From Salinicola tamaricis (GTDB lineage: Bacteria; Pseudomonadota; Gammaproteobacteria; Pseudomonadales; Halomonadaceae): a stretch of 64,000 nucleotides of DNA. The stretch spans positions 1,736,001-1,800,000 of the forward strand of contig NZ_CP023559.1 in NCBI RefSeq assembly GCF_003006155.1. Reading direction: 5' to 3'. The notes under the pieces were generated by a model. The model was not told the origin of the DNA and made no database searches. It was given only the letters and a program-made list of their open reading frames with translations. Shown piece after piece: positions 9,042 through 18,591 of the stretch (position 1 is its first letter; every line of letters begins with the position of its first letter). Made by a program: the position numbers and the translations under genes.

Positions 9042-9512
9042 TCAGGCGGCGCCCAGCACCTGAATCGCGTAGCCGGTGGGGATCGCCAGGGTCAGGCTCA
9101 GCGCCACGCGTAGAAACCAGATGATTACGATGCGCCCGACGTCGAGTGGAATGCGCGTGGACAGGATGCAAGGGATCGATGCGGAGAAGAACAGCACCCC
9201 GGAGACCGACACCACGCCGGCGCTGAAGCGTGCGACGAACTCGGCATCGCTCATCAATAGTGGCGGCAGAAACATCTCGGCCAGCCCCGCCGCCGAGGCT
9301 TGTGCCAGCGCCACCCCCTCGCTCAGCCCCCAGGGTGCGACCACCGGATAGAAGATCCAGCCCAGCCAGTCGAATACCGGGGTGTACTTGGCCAGCAGCA
9401 GGCCGATCAGCCCTACCGAAAGGATCGACGGCAGAATGCTGATCGCCATCACCAGCCCCTCGCGCAGGTTGAGCCATACGCTCTGCGCCAGACTCGGCGC
9501 CGCGCGTGCCAC
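9042..9512 (-). CDS. YjiG-like inner-membrane protein (Gate/nucleoside-recognition domain)
   Basis: A 156-residue membrane protein with about four hydrophobic segments, resembling the YjiG half of the YjiG/YjiH pair (Gate-domain family, also related to SpmB). The start is a GTG at 9512, three bases past the stop of the upstream partner, with GAGAGAGGG before it, so translation is probably coupled. The pair is transcribed away from hutI and lies behind a predicted HutC operator, so it is a candidate importer of histidine or urocanate (inference). No such function is established for the family. Confidence 0.78.
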   Translation of the reverse strand: MARAAPSLAQSVWLNLREGLVMAISILPSILSVGLIGLLLAKYTPVFDWLGWIFYPVVAPWGLSEGVALAQASAAGLAEMFLPPLLMSDAEFVARFSAGVVSVSGVLFFSASIPCILSTRIPLDVGRIVIIWFLRVALSLTLAIPTGYAIQVLGAA

Positions 9513-9514
9513 GC

Positions 9515-10377
9515 TCAGCCCTCTCTCAGTGCGGTCGCCCAGCGCCGGCCGGCGGCAATGTCCGGCTCGGCTTCGTGCTTGTTATCGTCCAGTCGCGACA
9601 GTGGCGGCAGGCGCACGGTGACCGCCGTCACCGTGAAGGTGATCAGCAGTGTCAGCCAGAAATAGAGATTCCAGATCGCCATCAGATCGAGCGTCTTGGC
9701 GACGATGATCATGAAGGTCGCCGAGACGGTCGAGAAACCGGTAGCGATGATCGCCGCTTCGCGCGCCGAGTACTGGCCCGCCTGATAGACCCGGTTGGTG
9801 ATCAACAGCCCGATCGAGTAGCTGCCGACGAACGAGGCCACGGCGTCGATCGCCGAACGCCCCGGCGTGCGCCAGATCGGGCGCATCACCGGCTGCACTA
9901 GCACGCCGATGAACTCCAGCAGCCCATAGCCGATCAGGAGCGCCAGAAAGACCGCCCCGATCGGCACGATCAGCCCCACCGGAATGACCAGCTTGTCGAA
10001 CAGAAACGGCAGCATGTCCGGCTGTTGCAGGAAGGCCGGGCCGGCGCCGCTCAGCGCCAGCAGTGCGACCGGTACGCCGAGCCACTTGAGCAGGGTGAAG
10101 ACCAGATCGGTGCGGCTGCGACGCCAGTTTCCGGTGTAGATCGGGTAGAGCGACCAGCGACGATCAGGGTCAGGGCGTAGAAGCCGCTGGCCTCGCCCAA
10201 GGCGGCGCGAGCGGCGTGAACCAGGTGATCAAGCAGGATCGTGTGGCGCCCAGCCAGGGTGACGGGCACGAAGAAGATCACGATGCCTAGCGTGCTGGGG
10301 AGCAGCAGTTTGGCCAGGGTTGGCCACTGATCGCGCCAGGGCGGGAGGCGGAAGTCGAGCGGGAAGCGGGCATGCGG
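9515..10377 (-). pseudogene. YjiH-like membrane protein, frameshifted
   Basis: The partner of the YjiG-like gene. The C-terminal 170 residues read in one frame (9515 to about 10150). The upstream part, with LAGRHTILLDHLVHAARAALG and FYALTLIV, reads in another, switching near 10150-10160 where a one-base change restores A-G-S-L-Y-P-I-Y. The amino end is also unclear: the frame beginning PPWRDQWPTLAKLLLP meets a TAA at 10378-10380 with no good start, while ATG 10375 in the neighbouring frame has AGGTAA upstream. Since many clearly essential-type genes here show the same kind of break, sequencing error is more likely than true loss. Confidence 0.65.
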
Positions 10378-10453
10378 TTACCTGCACGGTATCGATGTCA
10401 TTGTTCGAGAGAAGGCGAGGCAATGCCGTCGGTGTAAGCGATGGCTGCCTTAA

Positions 10454-10463
10454 TGTATATACA
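10454..10463. promoter_or_regulatory. Predicted HutC operator facing the YjiH-like gene
   Basis: TGTATATACA is a perfect palindrome, extendable to ATGTATATACAT. It has the TGTA-N2-TACA core known for HutC sites in Pseudomonas. It lies about 75-90 bases upstream of the divergent membrane pair. Confidence 0.7.
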
Positions 10464-10662
10464 TAATGGCAGACCCGACTGTCACCCATCACGCTGGACA
10501 GAGCGCCTAGACTTTGGTCGTGCCTAGACATCCGATAATGACGAATTACAACCTATTAATATTTAAATATCAGTTACTTGAAACTTATATTCGAGCTCGT
10601 TTCGATGTCTGTGATCGGCGTCGTCAGGGGGTGGGCTTGACGCCATCCAAGAAGTCGGCAAA
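10464..10662. other. Divergent hut promoter region with AT-rich palindrome
   Basis: No gene is seen in the 318-base gap 10378-10695. The middle is unusually AT-rich for this genome and holds a perfect ATATTTAAATAT palindrome at 10559-10570. TTGACG at 10637-10642 could be a -35 box for hutI, with the operator at 10663 covering the -10 zone. An IHF-type or CRP-type input is possible but no clear consensus is visible. Confidence 0.45.
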
Positions 10663-10672
10663 TGTATATACA
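10663..10672. promoter_or_regulatory. Predicted HutC operator upstream of hutI
   Basis: A second perfect TGTATATACA, ending 23 bases before the hutI ATG. The two sites lie 209 bp apart (20 helical turns), so looping by HutC between them is conceivable. Confidence 0.78.
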
Positions 10673-10695
10673 AATTCCGAAAACCGGATGCCGAC

Positions 10696-11917
10696 ATGTC
10701 TCATGCCTCCGCGCTCTGGCGCAACGTGACCCTATTCGATGGCCTGCGTACCCATGACGCCCCCATGGCGGTACTGGTGCGCGACGGCAAGATCGCCGAA
10801 GTGATGCCGATGACGGTGCTGTCGCCTGAGATCGAGCGCGGCAGCCGCCTGTGCGGGGAGGGGGGCGTGCTCACGCCGGGGCTGATCGATTGCCATACCC
10901 ATCTGGTATTCGGTGGTTGTCGCGCGGACGAGTTCGAACAGCGTCTGGAGGGGGCGAGCTACGCCGAAATCGCGCGGCGCGGCGGCGGCATTCTGAGTAC
11001 CGTCACGGCGACCCGGCGGGCCAGTGAGGAGGCTCTCTATCAGGCCGCCCATCGGCGTCTCGAAGCGTTGATCAGCGACGGTGTGACCAGCGTGGAGATC
11101 AAGTCCGGCTACGGTCTCAGCGTCGACGACGAGCTAAAAATGCTGCGTGTGGCACGGCGCCTGGGCGAGACATTGCCGGTGCGCGTCGTCACCACGCTGC
11201 TCGGCGCCCATGCGCTGCCACCGGAATACCAGGATGACAGCGATGGCTATATCGATCTGGTGTGCGAGGCGATGATACCGGCGGCTGCCGCCCAGGGCCT
11301 GGCCGATGCCGTCGACGTGTTCTGCGAGACTATCGCCTTCTCGGTCGCCCAGTGCGAACGAGTCTTCCGCGCCGCCGAAGCCCATGGCTTGCCCATCAAG
11401 GCTCACACCGAGCAGCTCTCGAACCTCGGCGGCAGTGCCGTGGCGGCAAGGCATGGCGCCCTCTCCGCCGACCATATCGAATATCTCGATCAGACCGGCA
11501 TCGATGCCCTGCGCGAGGCCGGCAGCGTGGCGGTGATCCTGCCTGGTGCCTTCCATACCCTGCGCGAGACCCAGCTACCTCCGGTGCAGGCACTGCGCGA
11601 GGCGGGGGTGCCGATGGCTGTGGCCACGGATGCCAACCCTGGCAGCTCGCCGCTGTTCCAGCCCACGCTGATGCTCAATCTGGCCTGTACGCTGTTTCGT
11701 CTCACCCCTCAGGAGGCGCTGGCTGGACTCACCGCCCACGGCGCCGCGGCGCTCGGTTTCTCCCGCGGTGCTTTTGGCGAGTCGCTGCGTCAGCTCGGGC
11801 ATATCACGCCTGGTGCGCCGGCTGATCTGTGCTTGTGGGATGTGGAGCGCCCGGCCGAACTCGCCTATGCGGTGCAGCCTGGGCGGTTACGCCAGCGGGT
11901 GGTGGCTGGGGCGGTGA
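10696..11917 (+). CDS. hutI: Imidazolonepropionase
   Basis: HutI hydrolyses 4-imidazolone-5-propanoate to N-formimidoyl-glutamate, the third step of histidine breakdown. Amidohydrolase marks are present: [10 protein letters not shown] (metal ligands), [17 protein letters not shown], and [10 protein letters not shown] with the metal-binding Asp. In the given sequence the frame runs on without a stop into hutG. If one G of the GGGG at 11908-11911 is extra, the protein ends R-V-V-A-G-R with a TGA at 11915-11917. That gives 406 residues, the usual HutI length, and a GTGA overlap with the hutG start. I therefore place the end there. A genuine HutI-HutG fusion is the alternative. Confidence 0.9.
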
Positions 11918-12895
11918 CGCATGGCTGGGAGTCGATCTCGCGTCCCGTTGACTGGCCCGAACCGGATATGCGGCCGTGGCAGGGCCGGGTCGACCCGGAG
12001 GCGGATGCCCTGCGCTGGCATCAGTGCGTAGCGCCCTATCGCAACGGGGTCCCTGCGGGTGACGTGGTGCTGGGGTTCGCCTGCGACGCCGGAGTCGCGC
12101 GCAATCAGGGACGGGTGGGCGCGGCCGAGGGGCCGTTCGCCCTGCGCCAAGCCCTGGCCGGGCTGGCGTGGCATCGCCAGACGCCACTCTACGATGCCGG
12201 TGAGTCGCTTGTCACGACGATGCACTGGAAGCGGCCCAGGCAGAGCTGGCCGCGCGTGTCGCGGCACTGCTGGATGCGGGGCAGCGCCCGCTGGTGCTGG
12301 GCGGTGGCCACGAGGTGGCATTCGCCAGCTGGTCCGGCCTGGCGCAGCACTGCTATCGCGCCGGTGGCGTCCCGCCGCGGATCGGTATCGTCAATCTCGA
12401 CGCTCATCTCGCCTGCGCGATCCCGCTCAGGGAGCCTCCTCCGGCACGCCTTTCGCCCAGATCGCGGCACGCTGCCAGGCCGAGGGCTGGGGCTTCCACT
12501 ATGCCTGCTTCGGCGCCAGTCGCGCCGCCAACACGCGCACGCTGTGGCGGCGTGCCGAGGCCCTCGGGGTCACGCTGCGCGAAGATCGCGAGATCGCGCT
12601 GCGGCCGCTGGCGGAGACACTGGCCGCGCTGCAGGCCTTCATGGCGCGCTGCGATCAGCTCTATCTGACCCTCGATCTCGACGTGCTACCGGCAGCCCAG
12701 GCGCCGGGGGTCAGCGCACCCGCTGCCTACGGCGTGGCGCTGGCACAGATCGAAGCGCTCGCCGAGTGCGTGCGCGACAGCGGCAAGCTGCGCGTGATCG
12801 ATATTGCCGAGCTCAACCCCCGTATCGACAGCGACGGACGCACCGCCAGAGCCGCCGCGCGCTTGCTGCACCAGCTGACCCTGGATGCCCGCTAA
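11914..12895 (+). CDS. hutG: Formimidoylglutamase (two frameshifts)
   Basis: HutG, an arginase/agmatinase-fold Mn enzyme, cleaves N-formimidoyl-glutamate to glutamate and formamide. The parts are spread over three frames: N-terminus in the hutI frame up to LYDAGES (about 12212), then [13 protein letters not shown] and IVNLDAHL in a second, then [24 protein letters not shown] and LNPRID in a third from about 12410. Adding one base at each break gives about 327 residues, the normal size. The metal-binding motifs GGGHE, NLDAH and DLDVL are intact across the breaks. GTG 11914 overlapping the hutI stop is the likely start. Probably sequencing error rather than a dead gene. Confidence 0.82.
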
Positions 12896-12944
12896 CGGCA
12901 TCCAGCCCATACATATCACCTGTCTTACGTACGAGGAGATCGTC

Positions 12945-14649
12945 ATGACGCAACATCAGCCGCTGCCCCAGGATTCAGGGCACGACCCGCGACACGACCC
13001 CACACGCCGCATCGAAGCGCCTACCGGCACCACCTTGCGCTGCCGCAGCTGGCTGACCGAGGCGCCGCTACGGATGTTGATGAACAACCTCCACCCGGAC
13101 GTGGCCGAGCGACCCGAGGAGCTGGTGGTCTATGGTGGCATCGGTCGCGCGGCGCGCGATTGGGACTGTTTCGACACCATCGTCGAGACCCTCGAGCGGC
13201 TGCGTGACGACCAGTCTCTGCTGATCCAGTCGGGCAAGCCGGTCGGCGTCTTCGAGACCCACAAGGACGCACCGCGGGTGTTGATCGCCAACTCCAATCT
13301 GGTACCGGCCTGGGCCAACTGGGAGCACTTCAACGAGCTCGATCGAAAAGGCTTGATGATGTACGGCCAGATGACCGCCGGCTCTTGGATCTACATCGGC
13401 TCCCAGGGCATCGTCCAGGGCACCTATGAAACCTTCGTCGAGGCGGGGCGCCAGCACTACGACGGCAACCTCACGGGGCGCTGGATTCTGACCGCCGGGC
13501 TCGGCGGCATGGGCGGTGCACAGCCGCTGGCGGCGAGTCTGGCCGGCGCCTGTTCGCTCAATATCGAGTGTCAGCAGTCGCGGATCGACTTTCGCCTGCG
13601 TACTCGCTATCTGGATGAGCAGGCCGAGGATCTCGACGATGCCCTGGCGCGTCTGGCGCGCTATACCGCCGAGGGTAAGGCGGTCTCCATCGGGTTGTGC
13701 GCCAACGCCGCCGAGGTGCTGCCGGCGCTGGTCGAGCGCGGCGTCAAGCCGGATATGGTCACCGATCAGACCAGCGCCCACGATCCGCTGCATGGCTATC
13801 TGCCGGTGGGATGGCAGTGGGACGACTACGTCGCCCGTGGCAAGCACGAGCCGGCCGCGGTGATCGCGGCGGCCAAGCAGTCTATGGCTCGGCATGTCGA
13901 GGCGATGCTGGCGTTCCACCGCCAGGGCGTGCCGACCTTCGACTATGGCAACAATATCCGCCAGATGGCCCAGGAGAAGGGCGTCGACAACGCTTTCGAT
14001 TTCCCTGGCTTCGTGCCGGCCTATATCCGGCCGCTGTTCTGCCAGGGGATCGGCCCGTTCCGCTGGGTCGCACTCTCCGGGGATCCGGAGGACATCTACA
14101 AGACCGATGCCAAGGTCAAGGAACTGATCCCGGACGATCCGCATCTGCACAACTGGCTCGACATGGCCCGCGAACGGATCAGCTTCCAGGGGCTGCCGGC
14201 ACGCATCTGCTGGGTGGGACTCAAGGATCGCGCGCGGCTCGGTCAGGCCTTCAACGAGATGGTCGCCAATGGCGAGCTCAAAGCGCCGGTGGTAATCGGC
14301 CGCGACCACCTGGACTCCGGCTCGGTGGCCAGCCCAAACCGCGAAACCGAGGCGATGCAGGATGGCTCCGACGCAGTCTCTGACTGGCCGCTGCTCAACG
14401 CCCTGCTCAACACCGCCGGGGGCGCTACCTGGGTATCGCTGCACCATGGCGGTGGCGTGGGCATGGGCTACTCCCAGCACGCCGGCGTGGTGATCGTCGC
14501 CGACGGCACAGATGACGCCCACGCCCGACTGGGGGGTGCTGCGCAACGACCCGGGCACCGGCGTCATGCGCCACGCCGATGCTGGCTACGATATCGCCAA
14601 GGTGTGTGCGCGAGAGAATGGCCTCGATCTGCCGATGGTCGCCAAGTAA
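12945..14649 (+). CDS. hutU: Urocanate hydratase (frameshift near the 3' end)
   Basis: HutU converts urocanate to imidazolonepropionate using tightly bound NAD+. ATG 12945 is preceded by GAGGAGA, and the length across the break is about 568 residues, slightly above average. Seen: [34 protein letters not shown] (NAD-binding), [10 protein letters not shown], the catalytic-region [10 protein letters not shown], and [15 protein letters not shown]. Near 14532-14536, in a run of six G, the frame changes. The true tail [14 protein letters not shown] continues in the next frame to TAA at 14647-14649. Homologues suggest two bases missing there. Confidence 0.93.
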
Positions 14650-14763
14650 ACGCGTCTATCCCGCCCGCTGATACCCGGTACGCCGACATGGAGGACGCCT
14701 GCGTCATTGTCGAATGTCGGCTCCCGGCCAGGTTTCAGCCCGGCTACATCAAGGAATTGTCAG

Positions 14764-16302
14764 ATGAATCATATCGAGATCGATCCCGGCCGCATGACTC
14801 TGGCCCAGGCCCGCCAGGCCTTGCAGGCCCCCGTGACCGTCCACCTGCCCACCAGCGCCGACGCCGATATCGGCCGCGCCGTCGACTGCGTCAACCGGGT
14901 GATTGCCGAAGACCGCACCGTCTACGGCATCAATACCGGGTTTGGCCTGCTGGCCCAGACCCGCATCGAGCATGATCAGTTGGAAGCGCTGCAGCGCTCG
15001 CTGGTGCTGTCGCATGCCACCGGTGTTGGCGAAGCCATGAGCGACGACCTGGTACGGCTGATCATGGTTCTCAAGGTCAACAGCCTGGCCCGCGGCTTCT
15101 CCGGTATCCGCCGCGAGGTGCTGGACGCCTTGGTGGCGCTGATCAACAGCGGGGTCTATCCGCATATTCCGCTCAAGGGCTCGGTGGGTGCCTCCGGTGA
15201 CCTGGCCCCGCTGGCCCATATGAGCGTGGTGCTACTTGGAGAGGGCAAGGCCCGCCATGGCGGCGAGTGGATGCCAGCCCGGGAAGCCCTGGCCAAGGCG
15301 GGCCTGGCGCCACTGGCCCTGGCGCCCAAGGAGGGTCTCGCGCTGCTCAACGGCACCCAGGTATCCACTGCCTACGCCCTCAAGGGGCTGTTCGAGGCGG
15401 AGGATCTGTTCGCGGCGGCCACTGTGTGCGGCTCGCTCAGCGTGGAGGCGACGCTGAGTTCGCGTTCGCCTTTCGATGCGCGCATCCATGAGGTACGCGG
15501 CCAGCGTGGCCAGATCGATGCCGCCGCGGCGTATCGCCATCTGCTCGGAGAGCGCAGCGAGCTCAGCGAGTCCCATGCGGACTGCGACAAGGTGCAGGAC
15601 CCTTATTCCCTGCGCTGCCAGCCGCAGGTGATGGGGGCCGCCCTGACCCAGATTCGCCAGGCAGCAGAGGTGCTGGCGGTGGAGGTCAACGCGGTCTCCG
15701 ACAACCCGCTGGTGTTCGCCGAGCAGGGCGATATCATCTCCGGTGGCAACTTTCATGCCGAGCCGGTAGCCATGGCGGCCGATAACCTGGCGCTGGCCAT
15801 CGCCGAGATCGGTTCGCTAACCGAGCGCCGCGTGTCGCTGATGATGGACAAGCACATGTCTCAGCTGCCGCCTTTCCTGGTGGAGAACGGTGGCGTCAAC
15901 TCGGGCTTCATGATCGCTCAGGTCACCGCTGCTGCGCTGGCCAGCGAGAACAAGGCGCTGGCACATCCCCACAGCGTCGATAGCCTACCCACCTCAGCCA
16001 ATCAGGAAGATCACGTCTCGATGGCGCCTGCCGCTGGCAAACGCCTGTGGGAAATGGCCGACAACGTGCGCAGTATCCTCGCCATCGAGTGGCTGGCCGC
16101 ATGCCAGGGGCTCGATTTCCGGCATGGCCTGGCGACCACCGCTGTGCTGGAAGAGGCCCGTCGCGCCCTGCGCGGGCAGGTCACCTACTACGATCGTGAT
16201 CGCTTCTTCGGCCCTGATATCGAGGCCGCCGATGCGCTGCTCAAGGCACGCACGCTGAGCCACCTGGTACCCGCCGGGCTGCTGCCCAGCCACGCCGGCT
16301 GA
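14764..16302 (+). CDS. hutH: Histidine ammonia-lyase
   Basis: HutH deaminates histidine to urocanate, the first step of the pathway. 512 residues. The self-processing Ala-Ser-Gly that forms the MIO cofactor is in [13 protein letters not shown] near residue 143. YGINTGFG near the N-terminus and the C-terminal stretch [20 protein letters not shown] complete the active site. ATG 14764 is chosen over upstream in-frame starts because AAGGAATT lies before it. It is the last catabolic gene of the operon hutI-G-U-H, expected to be induced by urocanate through HutC. Confidence 0.96.
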   Translation: MNHIEIDPGRMTLAQARQALQAPVTVHLPTSADADIGRAVDCVNRVIAEDRTVYGINTGFGLLAQTRIEHDQLEALQRSLVLSHATGVGEAMSDDLVRLIMVLKVNSLARGFSGIRREVLDALVALINSGVYPHIPLKGSVGASGDLAPLAHMSVVLLGEGKARHGGEWMPAREALAKAGLAPLALAPKEGLALLNGTQVSTAYALKGLFEAEDLFAAATVCGSLSVEATLSSRSPFDARIHEVRGQRGQIDAAAAYRHLLGERSELSESHADCDKVQDPYSLRCQPQVMGAALTQIRQAAEVLAVEVNAVSDNPLVFAEQGDIISGGNFHAEPVAMAADNLALAIAEIGSLTERRVSLMMDKHMSQLPPFLVENGGVNSGFMIAQVTAAALASENKALAHPHSVDSLPTSANQEDHVSMAPAAGKRLWEMADNVRSILAIEWLAACQGLDFRHGLATTAVLEEARRALRGQVTYYDRDRFFGPDIEAADALLKARTLSHLVPAGLLPSHAG

Positions 16303-16314
16303 AGCGCGGTGGCC

Positions 16315-16341
16315 GGCGACCATGGCGATACCCATGTCGCC
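16315..16341. other. Hairpin between hutH and the NhaC-type gene
   Basis: GGCGACCATGG pairs with CCCATGTCGCC around a five-base loop, with one bulged base. It lies 13 bases after the hutH stop, with a T-poor flank: a likely transcript-stability or partial termination element between co-directional genes. Confidence 0.5.
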
Positions 16342-16391
16342 GAGGACGGTGGCCACCACTGCGATGACAATGATAATAAGGAGTGCCAACC

Positions 16392-17861
16392 ATGTCGCCA
16401 GACAGTCCCGAAGCGGCTCGCGAAGAGGCCGTACCCGCGTTTTCCCTGTCGCTCGTCATGTTTCTCGCATGTGCGGCGATCATCGGTATTTCGGTCATCG
16501 TGCTCGACGTCGATGCGCATATTCCACTGATAGCCGCCACGATGCTGTGCGCGCTCGTCGGCAGGGGCGTTCTCAAACGTTCTTGGGCGGAGCTCGAGGA
16601 AGGCATCGTCAACGGTATCCGCATCGCCCTGATCCCGATCGTCATCCTGATGCTGGTCGGGTTGCTGGTATCGAGCTGGATCGCCAGTGGCACGGTGCCG
16701 ACGCTGATCCATCTGGGCATGCAGGGGATCTCACCGCGCTTCTTCCTGGTCGCCAGCTTTATGATCTGTTCGCTGGTCGCGGTGGCTACCGGCTCCTCCT
16801 GGACCACAGCGGGGACGGTAGGCCTGGCACTGATGGGGATCGGCGGCGCGCTCGGCCTGCCGGCACCGATGACCGCAGGCGCCATCGTCTCGGGGGCCTA
16901 CTTCGGTGACAATATGTCGCCACTCTCCGATACCACCAACTTGGCGCCGGCCGTGGCGGGGGGAGAGCTCTTCGATCACATACGGGCGATGTGCTGGACG
17001 ACGCTGCCGGCCTGGCTGCTGGCCGGCGCAGTCTATACCGTGATGGGATTGCACGATCACGGTGACCTGACCACGCTCACTCAGGTCGCCGAGATGTCGC
17101 GAGTGCTGTCCGGTCATTTCGTGCTAGGGGTTTTCACGCTACTGCCGCCTGTCTTCATTCTGTTCGCTGCGGCGCGCAAGTATCCCGCCATTCCCTCGCT
17201 GGTGGTGGGCATTCTCATCGCCTGCGGGCTGGCGATGGCCGTACAGGGAGTGACGCTCAAGGCGCTCATTGGCGTGCTGCACTACGGGTTCGAGTCCCAC
17301 ACCGGCGACAAGGCGGTGGATGCACTGCTATCGCGGGGCGGACTCGACTCGATGATGTGGACCATCTCACTCATCGTCTGCGCGCTCAGCTTTGGCGGGG
17401 TCATGGAGCGGTGTGGCTTTTTCGAAAGCCTGCTGAAGACCTTCCAGCGACTGCTGCGCAAGCCTTCATCGTTGATCGGCACGACGCTGGGCTCGTGTCT
17501 GGCGGCCAATCTGTTCCTGGGGGATCAGTTTCTCGGCATCATCGTGCCCGGGCGCACCTTCCGCCCGGCGTTCGAACGCGCCGGTTTGGCCCCGCGCATG
17601 CTCTCACGCACGCTGGAGGACGCCGGCACGCTGACGGCACCGCTGATCCCGTGGACCTCCGGAGGGGCTTACATGTTCGGCATTCTGGGGGTGAGCGCCT
17701 TCAGCTACGCACCCTATGCGCTGTTCAACTGGATGACGCCACTGATCGCCTACGGCATGACCCTGTTCGGTATCGGCGTGTTCTGGCGCCGCCCCGAAGG
17801 CGGGATCACCCGGGACCGGCCGGAAACTCCGTTGCAGGCAGCACAGAATGCAGCGCGTTAG
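16392..17861 (+). CDS. NhaC-family Na+/H+ antiporter-like transporter
   Basis: A 489-residue membrane protein with about 11-12 hydrophobic segments and the family signature GAYFGDNMSPLSDTTNLAP near residues 172-190; a second GDQFLG region sits in the C-terminal half. AAGGAG at 16378-16383 fixes the start at 16392 rather than the GTG at 16383. NhaC-type carriers exchange Na+ for H+, and some relatives move organic ions. Its position right after hutH suggests it may import histidine with Na+ or balance ions in a halophile (inference). Confidence 0.88.
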   Translation: MSPDSPEAAREEAVPAFSLSLVMFLACAAIIGISVIVLDVDAHIPLIAATMLCALVGRGVLKRSWAELEEGIVNGIRIALIPIVILMLVGLLVSSWIASGTVPTLIHLGMQGISPRFFLVASFMICSLVAVATGSSWTTAGTVGLALMGIGGALGLPAPMTAGAIVSGAYFGDNMSPLSDTTNLAPAVAGGELFDHIRAMCWTTLPAWLLAGAVYTVMGLHDHGDLTTLTQVAEMSRVLSGHFVLGVFTLLPPVFILFAAARKYPAIPSLVVGILIACGLAMAVQGVTLKALIGVLHYGFESHTGDKAVDALLSRGGLDSMMWTISLIVCALSFGGVMERCGFFESLLKTFQRLLRKPSSLIGTTLGSCLAANLFLGDQFLGIIVPGRTFRPAFERAGLAPRMLSRTLEDAGTLTAPLIPWTSGGAYMFGILGVSAFSYAPYALFNWMTPLIAYGMTLFGIGVFWRRPEGGITRDRPETPLQAAQNAAR

Positions 17862-18591
17862 CGTCAACTAATAAGCGGATGTGGCAACCTGTCAGCCCGT
17901 CACTTCGCCATCGCGTCCTCGGCCAGGGTGGCCGTATGCTTCATGTCGAATCAGGGCAAAGCGTTCGATAGCCTGCTCTCGGGCGCGATGCTGTATCACT
18001 CTTCTCAGATAGACAAACCGTTTGGCTGACGTAGCATTCGCGAGTGATGCTCGTGTCAAAAAATGTCGGATGTCTTTGCATATCGTATGGTTTGTATATA
18101 GATTTCCGACTTTTCTATACATGATACGGGGCTTCATCGTGCTTCCCACCTGGCCGCTGCCCAAGATCGACTAGTGGCGAGCGCCTGACGTGCCCAAGCC
18201 AGCGTCACGGGCGCAGCGCTACCTGGCTGACAACGTGCTTCGTTGATGAATGAAAGGCGAGGCCAAGAGGCGGGTGGGTAGATGTCTCCGCTCTATTACC
18301 TCGCTGTAATGAAGCCCAAGACCACGGTTACTGGCAATCCAATGGCGACGGATAATATGGGCCAACAAGTGTTCTTACAGATTCCTCCGTTCAATCCTTC
18401 TTATTAAAGAACAAGAGAAAGTTGTCTGTCGGATCGAACAGTGCTTCGTCAAGGCCCGCCGCGGCGAATTGCTTGGGCAGCGGCGGGCTGACAATCCCGC
18501 GGTGAGCAAAGCGCCAGGGCGCTGCTGGAACATATCAAGAGTCAGTGCGCCGCGCAGGCGCCGAAAAACGCACAAGGAAGAAAGCGACGCC
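17862..18591. other. 730-base region without a convincing gene
   Basis: Base composition is lower in G+C than the flanks, especially 18040-18130. It carries an orphan HutC-like site (18093), a TTGACA-like box on the minus strand near 18050-18056, and GCATTCGCGAGTGATGC, which is nearly palindromic, at about 18035-18052. A 90-codon minus frame (17892-18164) has no recognisable domain and no good ribosome site. It looks like an accessory insertion boundary. Confidence 0.5.
18093..18102. promoter_or_regulatory. Orphan HutC-like half-conserved site
   Basis: TGTATATAGA differs at one base from the two upstream operators and is followed, as at hutI, by an ATTTCCGA-like tail. No hut gene starts beside it: the NhaC-type gene ends 230 bases before, and the helicase starts 490 bases after. 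Confidence 0.35.

Noticed and set aside
17280..17305. A GGGTTCGAGTCCC stretch that looks like a tRNA T-arm
   Set aside because: It lies inside the intact NhaC-family gene, and no acceptor, D or anticodon arms can be folded around it.
17892..18164. A 90-codon minus-strand gene in the 17.9-18.6 kb gap
   Set aside because: No domain, poor start context and mixed composition; treated as non-coding.
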